Shown here piece after piece: positions 45,259 through 52,905 of a stretch of DNA of 64,000 bases. The notes under the pieces were generated by a model. It searched no databases, was not told the DNA's origin, and saw only the letters and a program-made list of their open reading frames with translations. The DNA lies in assembly GCF_010726765.1 (NCBI RefSeq), contig NZ_AP022601.1, forward strand, positions 930,001-994,000, in the 5' to 3' direction. Each line of letters begins with the position of its first letter. Position 1 is the stretch's first letter. A program made the position numbers and the translations under genes. Origin of the DNA: Mycobacterium gallinarum (lineage in GTDB: Bacteria > Actinomycetota > Actinomycetes > Mycobacteriales > Mycobacteriaceae).

Positions 45259-45453
45259 TCAGCGCGGCAACGAATGCCGACCGTGTGACCGAGTACGGCG
45301 GATCGGTACCGCGGTCAACCGTGAGTCCCACAACGCCCCCGATAACATGGCGACGAACAGTCCGAAAAGGCCCGCAGTCGCGAACAGCGCTTCATTCGCC
45401 ATGCCTGGTAGGTACCCAAACCACAGCGTTGCGACACCAAGGTGGGCAACCAT
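45259..45453 (-). CDS. Possible small membrane protein
   Basis: 64 residues from ATG at 45453 with one or two hydrophobic stretches (LFATAGLFGLFVAMLSGALW). No ribosome-binding site and no recognisable family, so it may be spurious. It is the only plausible coding stretch in 45165-45712, which otherwise holds just one hairpin. Confidence 0.3.
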   Translation of the reverse strand: MVAHLGVATLWFGYLPGMANEALFATAGLFGLFVAMLSGALWDSRLTAVPIRRTRSHGRHSLPR

Positions 45454-45474
45454 TTCCGAAGCAGAGCTTTGGGT

Positions 45475-45507
45475 GCGAAGCCCCCGACCCCAGCGCGGGG
45501 GCTTCGC
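45475..45507. terminator. GC-rich perfect hairpin in intergenic region
   Basis: GCGAAGCCCCCG, 9-nt loop, CGGGGGCTTCGC: a perfect 12-bp stem. There is no T-run on either side, so it may be an intrinsic-like mycobacterial terminator or another structured element. Confidence 0.45.
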
Positions 45508-45712
45508 TGGGCCAGCCGCCTGCGCCGGGTGTGCGAATTGGATGCAAGGCGAAAGGCCCGTTAACTTAGGTAGCCCGAACGCAGGGAGCCTAATCATCAG
45601 GGCAAACCAATTTGCCTAGTTGTACAGTCAACGACCGGCCAAGATCCCGGTACGGCGCAACTTTCGTTCCGTAAGGGAACGCTGCTCGGATGGCCGGGCG
45701 AGGGTGCTGCGC

Positions 45713-45892
45713 TCAGCGGTTGATTTCATCCTGTGGGGCAGACGCGAAAAGTTCGCCCCAGGAGTGGACGCTGGCCATCTCGGGTGTCGTGCTGGTGGCG
45801 GCCGACTCGCTCGAGGTCAGAGCCGACGCGAATGCGCCGAACCCGACGAATGCGACGGCTGCGGTGGCGGCGGCGGCGTGCTTGATGCTCAT
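45713..45892 (-). CDS. Very small exported protein
   Basis: 59 residues from ATG at 45892, preceded by GGGAG at the right spacing. The N-terminus SIKHAAAATAAVAFVGFGAF is a signal peptide or membrane anchor, followed by a Ser/Thr/Ala-rich tail. It may belong with the small exported protein upstream (46025-46321) on the same strand. Function unknown. Confidence 0.55.
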   Translation of the reverse strand: MSIKHAAAATAAVAFVGFGAFASALTSSESAATSTTPEMASVHSWGELFASAPQDEINR

Positions 45893-46024
45893 GACTTGCT
45901 CCCGACGAGTTGGCTGACTGACTGCCATCAGCATCGGTCGTCGGCCTTGGATCTTTCTTGGAAACATGGGCCGGCCCGCCACTCGGGGGGTAGTAGCGGG
46001 CCGGTGTCTGTTGCGCGCGGCTGT

Positions 46025-46321
46025 CTAACCCAGCCCCGCTGCGAGTCCCAGAAGATCCTGCGCGGGAATGATGTTGCCGATGTCGCCAAGGACCGGGATG
46101 TTGCCGAGCTCTCCAAGTCCCGCGATGCTGCCGACGTCGGCGACGTCGTCGAGCAACGGCAGATAGGACTGCCAGTCCTCGCTGAGCCCTCCGGGAATGA
46201 GGGGTGCGATGTCATCCAGGCCGGGGTCCGCATTCGCCGCGCCCGACCCGAATCCAACTGCGGCCAAACCCATTACGCCTGATATGGCGCCTGCGACCGC
46301 GATTCTCTTTGTTGCCTTCAT
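46025..46321 (-). CDS. Small exported glycine/leucine-rich protein
   Basis: 98 residues from ATG at 46321, preceded by GAGAGG. Signal peptide ATKRIAVAGAISGVMGLAAV ends with ANA near residue 31. The mature part has a repetitive character (LLDDVADVGSIAGLGELGN, LGDIGNIIPAQDLLGLAAG) built from Asp-Leu-Gly units. Such short exported proteins are common in mycobacteria; no function is known. Confidence 0.68.
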   Translation of the reverse strand: MKATKRIAVAGAISGVMGLAAVGFGSGAANADPGLDDIAPLIPGGLSEDWQSYLPLLDDVADVGSIAGLGELGNIPVLGDIGNIIPAQDLLGLAAGLG

Positions 46322-46420
46322 GGTGCTGTGCCTCTCGTTGCAGCTCGGTATCGCCTGACACCCGTAGCAGGCCGAGTCTTCTCGGCAGACCTTGGAACTT
46401 TCTAAAAGCCCGGCACCAGG

Positions 46421-46450
46421 GCAAAGAAATAGCCGCTGAACAGCGGCTAT
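46421..46450 (-). terminator. Stranded tRNA-Val terminator at the left element boundary
   Basis: Minus strand reads ATAGCCGCTG-TT-CAGCGGCTAT followed by TTTCTTTG: a perfect 10-bp stem and T-rich tail. It starts immediately after the tRNA-Val 3'-end repeat, so it is best explained as the chromosomal terminator of tRNA-Val, separated from the tRNA body by integration. Confidence 0.75.
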
Positions 46451-46474
46451 GTGGTGCGCGATACTGGGATTGAA
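46450..46474 (-). repeat. attL: tRNA-Val 3'-end fragment
   Basis: On the minus strand GTTCAATCCCAGTATCGCGCA-type sequence (here from TTCAATCCC to CACCACA) equals the T-arm and acceptor of mycobacterial tRNA-Val. The 25-bp sequence is identical at 52906-52930. The match stops before the T-arm is complete, so this is a fragment, not a tRNA. Confidence 0.88.
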
Positions 46475-46595
46475 GTAGGCCAGTCGTAGTTTTCGGGGCA
46501 GTGCCGTGACCTGCTAAGAGGGCGTCTGAACAGGCGACACGATGGACAGTATCGCGTGAGCCAAGTGGAGCCAGATGGAACCTGATGTAGGTTCA

Positions 46596-46614
46596 TTGGG
46601 CACGTATTGGGCAC
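46596..46614 (+). repeat. Integrase arm-site candidate, left end of element 1
   Basis: TTGGGCACGTATTGGGCAC, containing TATTGGGCAC-type units as a tandem pair. The same 19 bp occur at 52842-52860 at the other end, so on excision they would flank the att core from both sides. Confidence 0.65.
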
Positions 46615-46645
46615 GCCGCCGCGATACTGACCACCACGGAGAGCC

Positions 46646-47770
46646 ATGCCACGTACCCGCGAAAAGCGGTCCTTCGCCACCATCCGCAAGCTGCCTTCGG
46701 GACGTTTCCAGGTCCGCTACACCGGCCCGGACGGGGCGCGCCGCGCCGCGCCGTCCACATTCGGCGCCCGGATCGACGCTGAGGCGTTCGTCGTCGCGAA
46801 ACGTCGCGAAATCGACCGGGGGGTGTGGGACGCGACGGCCGAGCGGAAGCGGGAGACGATCACGTTTGGCGCCTACGCCGCCGCGTGGGTGGAAGGCCGA
46901 CAGGTTGCCGGACGTCCAATCAAGGACCGCACCCGCGAGCACTACTGCGCGATCCTCGACGACCATCTGGTCCCGGAGTTCGGCGCCCGCCAGATCGCCG
47001 CCATCACGCCGAAGGACGTTCGCGAGTGGCACGCCGCCGCGCTCGTCGACCGGCCAACCATGCGCAGCCACGCCTACAGTCTGCTCCGCACGATCATGAC
47101 GAGCGCCGTCAACGACGAATTGCTCGACTCCAATCCTTGCCGGATCACCGGCGCGGGCCGCGCCAAACGCGTCCACAAGATCCGACCGGCGTCCATCGAC
47201 GAACTTGCGACCGTCACGGCCGCTATGCCCGAACGGCTGCGACTTATGGTCATCCTCGCGTCGTGGTGCGCGATGCGCTTCGGCGAGACCGTCGAACTGC
47301 GCCGCGGAGACGTCGACCTGGGCGACGAAGTGATCCGCATTCGCCGCGCGGCGGTCCGCACGCAGGGCGGCACGTTCGCAGTCACGACGCCAAAGTCGGA
47401 CGCAGGTATCCGCGACGTCGCGATCCCGCCCCACATCATCCCGCAAATCCAAGACCACCTGGCGAAGTACGTTGAGCGAAAAGCCGATTCGCTGATATTC
47501 CCGAACGAAGTTGGCGAGCATCTACAGCCGTCAACGCTCTACCGGCACTGGTACAAAGCCCGCGCCGAGGCCGGCCGCGACGACCTTCGATGGCACGACC
47601 TACGGCATTCTGGCGCCGTCCTTGCCGCGGCGACCGGCGCCAGCCTGGCAGAACTGATGGCGCGTCTTGGACACTCGACACCGCAAGCCGCGATGCGGTA
47701 TCAGCACGCCGCGCAGGGGCGCGATCGCGAGATCGCCGCACTGCTGTCGAAGCTGGCGGCGAACGGATGA
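46646..47770 (+). CDS. int: Tyrosine integrase of element 1
   Basis: 374 residues, ATG preceded by GGAGAG. An N-terminal arm-binding region (SFATIRKLPSGRFQVRYTGPDG), a SAM-like core-binding domain and the catalytic domain are present. Catalytic residues are Arg in CAMRFGE (~211), His/Arg in WHDLRHSG (~318-321), His in ARLGHST (~342) and Tyr in MRYQH (~352). The element 2 integrase is strikingly similar in the catalytic half. Adjacent to attL, as expected for a tRNA-targeting integrase. Confidence 0.95.
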   Translation: MPRTREKRSFATIRKLPSGRFQVRYTGPDGARRAAPSTFGARIDAEAFVVAKRREIDRGVWDATAERKRETITFGAYAAAWVEGRQVAGRPIKDRTREHYCAILDDHLVPEFGARQIAAITPKDVREWHAAALVDRPTMRSHAYSLLRTIMTSAVNDELLDSNPCRITGAGRAKRVHKIRPASIDELATVTAAMPERLRLMVILASWCAMRFGETVELRRGDVDLGDEVIRIRRAAVRTQGGTFAVTTPKSDAGIRDVAIPPHIIPQIQDHLAKYVERKADSLIFPNEVGEHLQPSTLYRHWYKARAEAGRDDLRWHDLRHSGAVLAAATGASLAELMARLGHSTPQAAMRYQHAAQGRDREIAALLSKLAANG

Positions 47771-48084
47771 GGGGCACGCGGAGACGCGGCCTTACGCGAC
47801 GTGTCGCGGCAATCTGTTAACCTTCGGAACCACAACCGAACACCGACGCTAATTGAGGCTTACAGGCGACACGCCCGCTACACAGGCGGGATTTGGCGGC
47901 GCACCACCAACCGGGAACCCCGGACCGCCGAGATCGTAGAAGCTGAGACGAACGGCGCACACCCCGAACCGGGGTTCACCCGCTGAGTCCCAAACTGGGA
48001 CTTGCTGAACCGGCAGCCGAGCACAGAACAGACCCAGATGGTCTATCTGTCGCTCGGCTGTTCCTGTTCAGAAGGGAACCCCTC
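47771..48084 (+). promoter_or_regulatory. Structured int-xis intergenic region of element 1
   Basis: 314 bp with no convincing gene. It holds two hairpins: GTCCCA-AAC-TGGGAC-type at 47987-48001 and a longer one at 48015-48059 (AGCCGAGC/GCTCGGCT outer arms, ACAGA/TCTGT and AGACC/GGTCT inside). GAAGGG follows as the ribosome-binding site for the excisionase. It likely holds the promoter and leader of the xis operon. Confidence 0.5.
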
Positions 48085-48282
48085 GTGCAGAACACTCCGA
48101 ATCGGCGCCGGTACGGATCAATCGCGGACGCTGCCGAGTACATCGGCGTGACGCCAAGAACGATTCGCCAGATGATCGCAGACGGGCGAATTACCGGCTA
48201 CCGCAACGGTCCTCGCCTTATCCGCGTCGACCTCAACGAGATCGACGACGTTGTGATGCAGCCCTTCGGCGGTGGCGCCTAA
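48085..48282 (+). CDS. xis: Excisionase-like MerR/HTH_17 protein
   Basis: 65 residues from GTG at 48085. YGSIADAAEYIGVTPRTIRQMIADGRITGYRNGPRLIRVDL is a canonical HTH_17 winged helix used by recombination directionality factors and small phage regulators. Its stop overlaps the next start. Position after int suggests excisionase or early regulator. Confidence 0.82.
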   Translation: MQNTPNRRRYGSIADAAEYIGVTPRTIRQMIADGRITGYRNGPRLIRVDLNEIDDVVMQPFGGGA

Positions 48283-48491
48283 TGGCGACTCGCGCGTCCC
48301 ATGTCGACGATCCGGTATGGCAACGGGCGCGGGCGCTCTACGTAGATCCTCCGGACGGCACTTCGAGCGAACGCCTGGTCGCAAGGGTTAGCGCCGCCTC
48401 TGCCATGTACGAGATGGAACGCTCGACGAATCCGCAGACTGATGAGCAGCGCGACCGTATCGTCGCGATCCTGCGGACCGGTGCGGCATGA
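48282..48491 (+). CDS. Small element protein, unknown
   Basis: 69 residues, ATG overlapping the xis stop (TAATG). The C-terminal portion (TDEQRDRIVAILRTGAA) resembles the C-terminus of the element 2 excisionase (TNDQVDRLAALLRTGGDA), so what is one polypeptide in element 2 is split here into two. No other homology recognised. Confidence 0.7.
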   Translation: MATRASHVDDPVWQRARALYVDPPDGTSSERLVARVSAASAMYEMERSTNPQTDEQRDRIVAILRTGAA

Positions 48492-48673
48492 AGCCCCCCG
48501 ACGAACCACAGGTCCACATCGCGCCGAACGCATCGCGTCCCGGCCTGGTAGTGATCGCGATCGGCAGCGGAACCAACCCGTACAGCGTCACGCCTGAGCG
48601 GGCCGACGACCTGGCCGACCAACTGACCGGCGCCGCCGACGCGGCACGCGCAGCCGCAGAAGTCCTGCGATGA
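48488..48673 (+). CDS. Small element protein, unknown
   Basis: 61 residues, ATG overlapping the previous stop (ATGA). VVIAIGSGTNPYSVTPERADDLADQL is followed by an alanine-rich helix. No counterpart seen in element 2. Coding status rests on the chain of overlapping starts and stops. Confidence 0.6.
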   Translation: MKPPDEPQVHIAPNASRPGLVVIAIGSGTNPYSVTPERADDLADQLTGAADAARAAAEVLR

Positions 48674-48804
48674 CAGGCCAACGAAAAAGCCGCCCCGCGG
48701 GGAACGAGACGGCTCCATCGAAGTTCAGTGCGACGGACTTCGACCAGCTTAACGCCCGCGCGGCGCCACGACGGTCCACGCCGCGTCGTGGCGAGGTGGT
48801 GTGA
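48670..48804 (+). CDS. Tiny basic ORF conserved between the two elements
   Basis: 44 residues, ATGA-coupled to the previous gene and GTGA-coupled to the next. Starts TGQRKSRPAGNETAPSKF; the equivalent ORF in element 2 (54795-54920) starts SGPPTKASRPLGARRPAKR at the same place. Conservation of position, length and basic Ser-Arg-Pro start argues for a real peptide or a coupling ORF. Confidence 0.5.
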   Translation: MTGQRKSRPAGNETAPSKFSATDFDQLNARAAPRRSTPRRGEVV

Positions 48805-49235
48805 ATGCGATGGGACACCGCAACCCAATTCAGGTTTTCGGCGACTCCATCCGCAGGGGCTACACCGTGGTCTCCGACGAGTTGATTCGCGTCGGCGCCC
48901 ACGACCGCGCGCTCGGCTCGGACGGCCTGGCCGTGATTCTGTTGATGCTGTCTCGGGCGTCCACTAGAGCGGGTCAACCGGCCTGGGAGACGTCGGCGAC
49001 TCAGATCTCGGTCGAACTTGGATGGGGGCGCAACCGAGAGCGCGCCAGCGCCGCCATACAGCGAGCCGAAGACGACGGGCGCCTTGTGCGGCGCGGGTTC
49101 ACCCGCGACGGGCAAGCCGTCAAGCAACGGTGCGCCTATGTGATCTGTGCCGGTGGGCGCCGTTTCACCGATGAAGAACTGGTCATTGCCAAGGAACCGA
49201 TTGCGCTTCCATCCAAGCGGAAGGCGCAGCCGTGA
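48801..49235 (+). CDS. Winged-helix protein, candidate replication/array-binding factor (element 1)
   Basis: 144 residues from GTG at 48801 (coupled to the preceding TGA); ATG at 48810 aligns better with its paralogue's start. NPIQVFGDSIRRGYTVVSDELIRVGAHDRALGSDGLAVILLMLSR, then a winged helix WETSATQISVELGWGRNRERASAAIQRAEDDGRLVRRG. About 139-144 residues in both elements with the same C-terminal CAGGRRFTDEEL. Directly upstream of the palindrome array in both. It could bind the array as replication initiator or repressor; function is inferred from context only. Confidence 0.8.
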   Translation: MNAMGHRNPIQVFGDSIRRGYTVVSDELIRVGAHDRALGSDGLAVILLMLSRASTRAGQPAWETSATQISVELGWGRNRERASAAIQRAEDDGRLVRRGFTRDGQAVKQRCAYVICAGGRRFTDEELVIAKEPIALPSKRKAQP

Positions 49236-49247
49236 CGGCCGGTCGTG

Positions 49248-49397
49248 GTGCACGGTTTCCGTGCACTACAGAGTCCGCCGAGGTGCACGGTTTCCGTGCA
49301 GGTCGAAAGCTGCTGAGGTGCACGGTTTTTTGTGCACCTAATTCGGTCTGCAAGCTGCACGGCTTCCGTGCACCTAAGGTGCACCCCCGTGGGTGCA
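49248..49397 (+). repeat. Palindrome array of element 1, five sites
   Basis: Five copies of GTGCACGG-N3-CCGTGCAC or relatives, centred at 49257, 49292, 49328, 49364 and 49388, i.e. spaced 35, 36, 36 and 24 bp. The third has a T-rich loop and the fifth has a CCC/GGG core. Fills most of the 49236-49557 gene-free stretch. Confidence 0.88.
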
Positions 49398-49467
49398 ACA
49401 TAGGAATACCCACGTACTTAGGAATACTCCATCCGGTCATGCACTGGCGTGCACGACCGATCGAAAT

Positions 49468-49510
49468 CCCCTACCGAGTCTGCGTACGGGGTTACGCAAA
49501 TCGGGGACTT
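49468..49510 (+). other. Conserved post-array box, element 1
   Basis: Begins CCCCTACCGAGTCTGC and continues with GGTTACGCAAATCGGGGAC; the same order occurs in element 2 at 55607-55649. Together with the array it may form an origin or packaging/regulatory site. Two direct repeats TAGGAATAC lie just upstream. Confidence 0.6.
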
Positions 49511-49557
49511 CCAGGTGACCCACTGACTGCGTGCGCGTGGAGTGAGGTGGCCGCGCC

Positions 49558-49800
49558 GTGACGTCGCAAGTGTTCGTAGAGGTCTATACCGACGCGGCGA
49601 TGGACCGGGAATGCCCGAACTGCCAAGCGCCGCCGCACAGGTGGTGCAAGCGCCCCAACGGTGAGACGCGCCCGATTCCGTGCATCGCCCGTATGCGCAT
49701 CGCACCGAGCCCGCCCGACGTCGAGCACCAGGCCGTGCTGGCTCACCTGACCCGCTCGTTCAGCGAGCCAATTCACCAACCCGACAACACCGAGGAGTGA
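49558..49800 (+). CDS. Zinc-finger protein of element 1
   Basis: 80 residues from GTG at 49558. ECPNCQAPPHRWCKRPNG has Cys-x2-Cys-x6-Cys plus a later cysteine (IPCIARMR), resembling the Cys-rich fingers of small phage proteins and the CPQCGAQPGQPC finger of the element 2 protein at 56333. Function unknown; probably DNA or RNA binding. Confidence 0.7.
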   Translation: MTSQVFVEVYTDAAMDRECPNCQAPPHRWCKRPNGETRPIPCIARMRIAPSPPDVEHQAVLAHLTRSFSEPIHQPDNTEE

Positions 49801-49806
49801 CCCGCC

Positions 49807-50109
49807 GTGAGCGATTGGAACACCATCGGCGCGCTGCTCGCTGGCGTGCCAGACCTGCCGGGAGCCCGCTGCGCGGGCCGCTGGGACCTCTACGAACGGA
49901 CCGTCCGCGAGTACCGCGTCGACGGCCGACTCACCAGGCAGGAGCTAGAGACCGCCCGCACGACCGCGCTGCGCCTCTGTGAGACGTGCCCGGTTCTGCA
50001 ACCCTGCCGCGAGTACCTGCAAGGCCTGCCGATCTCGCATCGTCCGCCAGGCGTCATCGCTGGACAGGTGATCACGACGAGCGGGCGGACGTTGGGGACC
50101 AGGACGTGA
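49807..50109 (+). CDS. WhiB-like iron-sulfur protein
   Basis: 100 residues. The four WhiB cysteines are visible: one in GARCAGRWDLY and three in LCETCPVLQPCREY (C-x2-C-x5-C), followed by the GVIAGQV turn that corresponds to G[VI]WGG. WhiB proteins bind a 4Fe-4S cluster and interact with sigma-A; mycobacteriophages also carry them. It starts 7 bp after the zinc-finger gene and overlaps the next gene by GTGA. Confidence 0.85.
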   Translation: MSDWNTIGALLAGVPDLPGARCAGRWDLYERTVREYRVDGRLTRQELETARTTALRLCETCPVLQPCREYLQGLPISHRPPGVIAGQVITTSGRTLGTRT

Positions 50110-50495
50110 GCAAGTCCGGTCTGTTGCGGGTCGACGGGGTCGTAATCCTGAGCGGGCCAGCGCTGCGCTGCGCGCTCGACGCCGCACTTGTGGCGATCAG
50201 GCAGCGAAAGTTGTCCGGCCTGCCCTTCTCCACGACACCCTACGAAGCGTTGGCCTGCGAACTTGCCGCCGCGATGGCCGCAAACGGACACGCGGACGTC
50301 CGCGATTGCACGATCAGCGAGCCTGTGCCGGTGGACGAACAACCGACTGTGCCGCTCGCCGAAGCAGCCACCCACCTGGACATGTCGCTGAGGCAGGCGC
50401 GTCGACTGGCTCCGCAACTCGGAGGCCGGAAGGTCGCCGGTTCCTGGTTCGTCGACGAGACGGCACTACGCCAACACATCGAAGGGAAGTCATGA
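50106..50495 (+). CDS. HTH_17-type DNA-binding protein
   Basis: 129 residues from GTG at 50106, overlapping the WhiB-like stop. The C-terminal half carries PVPVDEQPTVPLAEAATHLDMSLRQARRLAPQLGGRKVAGSWFVDETALRQHI, an HTH with a wing. N-terminal ~70 residues are not recognised. ATG of the next gene overlaps its stop. Confidence 0.75.
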   Translation: MSKSGLLRVDGVVILSGPALRCALDAALVAIRQRKLSGLPFSTTPYEALACELAAAMAANGHADVRDCTISEPVPVDEQPTVPLAEAATHLDMSLRQARRLAPQLGGRKVAGSWFVDETALRQHIEGKS

Positions 50496-50836
50496 ACCGA
50501 CGAGAACGAGCCCGCGTGATCGCGAGCCTGACCGACGACGAGCTAAACCAACTCCGCGAACGCATATCGGATTCGGACGCACACGACGCTGCCGATCGCC
50601 GATTCGCCCGCAACCTGTTCGGCGGATCCGACGACGACGAGGACCAGGACGACGGCGCCGACCAGGACGCGAGCGAGTACACCGAGGAGCAGCGGCAATG
50701 GGCAAAAGACCTTTTCGCCACTCTCGACGACGACAACGACGACGTACTGGCTGGCCTCAAGAGCGGGCGCACTATCGGGCGCACCACTCCACCGACGCGA
50801 GAACCGATTCCGCACAACGAATTCCGATTTAGCTGA
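50492..50836 (+). CDS. Acidic element protein, unknown
   Basis: 114 residues from ATG at 50492. Strongly acidic centre (SDDDEDQDDGADQDASEY) between two helical parts (ERARVIASLTDDELNQLRERI and EEQRQWAKDLFATLDDDNDD). Acidic coil-rich proteins in phage can be scaffolds or anti-repressors, but nothing specific can be said. Confidence 0.65.
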   Translation: MNRRERARVIASLTDDELNQLRERISDSDAHDAADRRFARNLFGGSDDDEDQDDGADQDASEYTEEQRQWAKDLFATLDDDNDDVLAGLKSGRTIGRTTPPTREPIPHNEFRFS

Positions 50837-50869
50837 CTGTCGCATACTCCCCGAAAGGACACCCCCAAC

Positions 50870-51646
50870 ATGCTCGCAATCTCGGCGCACACCCGCGCCC
50901 AAACCGTCACGAACGCCGCCGCCACTCTCGGCGTCCCACTGCCCCCCGCGTTCCTCGAAAAGGTCGACCAGGCAGAAAGATTCACCGAAGCTGCCAAAGA
51001 AACCGTCTGCACGAAGGAGAAGCTGCACGCCGCCGTCCTCAGCGCCATCGAGGAAGGCCGCGACTACCACGCGGACAAGGGGATTCAACGGCTGGCGCTC
51101 GACTGCCAGCTCACGTCACAGAACATCCTTGCCGCCGCTCGCAGCCGCGGCGAGGAGCTGGTCACGGCCGCACTCAACGACCACGCCGACGACATTCTCG
51201 ACGGCTGGTCCGACGCGCTCGACGAGCACTCGGCGCACCTTGTCGCCGCCGCGGAAGCAGGCCTGAACCTCAAGGACGCTTCGGGCGCGGTCGCGCGCGG
51301 CGTCGACACCATGCGCCAACTGCACGCCGCGCAGATCGCCGTCAAGGCATGGGCAGCAGCAGAACACGGCTTCCACACGCTCGCTGCTGTCGCTGGCGTC
51401 AGGATCAACGCGACCGGCACCGTCGCCCTGACACCGGCACGTCTGGCCGAACTGGCACCCGCCTACGAGCTGGCCCGCGACGAGAGGACCGAGGTCAACG
51501 CGTGGATCCTGAGCCGTTGCGGGATCGTGCTGCGACTCGCGACGCTCGACGAATTCACGCGGAGGGCCGCGCAACTCCGAGCAGACACCGAAGCTGAGGC
51601 GCGCGACCGCGCCGCACGCACGAACGCCGCGGGGTTCAACCGCTGA
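50870..51646 (+). CDS. Unknown helical protein of element 1
   Basis: 258 residues, almost entirely helical and alanine-rich, with coiled-coil potential (ATRSRGEELVTAALND region and EARDRAARTNAAGFNR end). A ribosome-binding site GAAAGGA lies upstream. Many mycobacteriophage and prophage small elements carry an unassigned protein of this size; I do not recognise a family. Last gene of the forward block; the following 51647-51792 contains nothing convincing. Confidence 0.7.
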   Translation: MLAISAHTRAQTVTNAAATLGVPLPPAFLEKVDQAERFTEAAKETVCTKEKLHAAVLSAIEEGRDYHADKGIQRLALDCQLTSQNILAAARSRGEELVTAALNDHADDILDGWSDALDEHSAHLVAAAEAGLNLKDASGAVARGVDTMRQLHAAQIAVKAWAAAEHGFHTLAAVAGVRINATGTVALTPARLAELAPAYELARDERTEVNAWILSRCGIVLRLATLDEFTRRAAQLRADTEAEARDRAARTNAAGFNR

Positions 51647-51792
51647 CACCCACAGACAGCCTCGCGGTTGGCGCGCGTTTTCGGACGTAGGGCGCAGCGC
51701 CGCCGCGAGGCCTCAACGACGACGAGGACCTGGACGTTGACCGCCAACCCGGACAAAAGAACATTTTGCAGGACAGAGAAGTGCGGCCCACT

Positions 51793-52242
51793 TCACTGTC
51801 GTCCGCCTTCTGCTCGTTTCGCCAGCGCCGCCGCTAATCGCGTGATCAATGTCCGCAGCATGAACCGCAGCGGCTTCCCTAGGCCGGGGACGGGCGATAC
51901 GAAAGTTGCGGTCCAGATGACGAGGCTTCCATTGGGGAGTTCGTGAATACGGATGTCACCGCGGTAGTCCTTGACGGGCCAAAAGCCTGGAAGTGTGGTG
52001 ATGTAGGCGTGATGGCTTGGTCGGCTTCCGTCGGTGATCTCGTCGCGCACAGTGGAGCCGTTCATACGAACCCGCCGGATCCCGCCAACGCCGGTGACAG
52101 GCGCGCCCCGCCGCTCCCAAGACGCAGTCGACACCGTTGGCATCCACCCCGGCCAACTTTCCACATCGAGGAACGTGTCAAAAAGCACGCTCGGCTGCGC
52201 ACTCGACGATTGCTCTACGCGGAACGACATAGTCGCAGCCAT
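51793..52242 (-). CDS. SRPBCC (polyketide cyclase-like) protein, cargo of element 1
   Basis: 149 residues from ATG at 52242, starting AATMSFRVEQSSSAQPSVLFDTFLDVESWPGW, a clear SRPBCC first unit. Ends with a membrane-proximal-looking helix (LRFMLRTLITRLAAALAKRA). The frame is open further upstream but without family resemblance. Transcribed against the forward block, which suggests cargo with its own promoter. Confidence 0.75.
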   Translation of the reverse strand: MAATMSFRVEQSSSAQPSVLFDTFLDVESWPGWMPTVSTASWERRGAPVTGVGGIRRVRMNGSTVRDEITDGSRPSHHAYITTLPGFWPVKDYRGDIRIHELPNGSLVIWTATFVSPVPGLGKPLRFMLRTLITRLAAALAKRAEGGRQ

Positions 52243-52391
52243 GGTGCCGAAACCTACTACAGCCGCTTGTCGAAGTCCTGTCACCGACTCATGCCAATGT
52301 TCGACGTTGGTAACGAGGCCGCAGCGTTCGATTACGTCCAGAACGCGGGCTCTGCTCTGCATGCGATCATCGCGTCCGCTGTCGAGTCGAG

Positions 52392-52796
52392 CTACGAACA
52401 ACCCGCACCCAGGGCGGGTGACCCCACCCCGGCACCGCAGCGCCTGTCCTCTTCGGCTGGGTAGCCGAACGCGATGAAGTCGCCGCCATCGACCAGCTGA
52501 TGACCGATTTCCGAGTAGACCCCATTCGGGTGCGCGGCGGTTTCTTTGGATATGACGAGCGCTGCAAGATCGATCGCCGAGTGGCGTATCACCTGTTCGA
52601 CCACTCGGGCGAAAGACTCCATCGGCGACCGGAACGAGAACATGGCGTCAGCGACATCGGGCACACAGTGCGCCGCTGTCAATATCACGTACGAGCGCAG
52701 GTACATGGCGCCTGTGCCACTGAACTCCCATGTCCCGCCAGGCGGAGCAAAGTAGACCGGCCCTGTCGCGAATCGTGGGAAGAAGTCGAGTGACAT
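52392..52796 (-). pseudogene. Truncated trypsin-like serine protease
   Basis: 134 residues. The charge-relay histidine is visible in SYVILTAAHCVPD and an aspartate in SAIDLAALVIS, but the frame ends shortly after FGYPAEED with an unrelated tail and no GDSGG serine motif. The N-terminal half of a trypsin-like domain without its serine cannot be active. A frameshift or recombination join near 52460 is likely; the following SRPBCC gene may mark the join. Confidence 0.6.
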
Positions 52797-52841
52797 GGCG
52801 CAACGCTATCTGGCGAGGGCAGACGCCCCGACGCGACTGTG

Positions 52842-52860
52842 TTGGGCACGTATTGGGCAC
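52842..52860 (+). repeat. Integrase arm-site candidate, right end of element 1
   Basis: Identical 19 bp to 46596-46614, located 46 bp inside the right attachment repeat. Confidence 0.65.
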
Positions 52861-52905
52861 AGACGCAAGAAAGGCCCTGAGTTACCGGTCCTGACCTGCA
52901 AAAAC

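Noticed and set aside
45620..46282. A 220-codon plus-strand frame in the gene-poor region.
   Set aside because: It is antisense to two small genes with good signal peptides and ribosome-binding sites and shows no domain.
46450..46474. A tRNA-Val gene at the left junction.
   Set aside because: Only the T-arm and acceptor 3' part is present; no D-arm or anticodon follows, so it is an attachment fragment.
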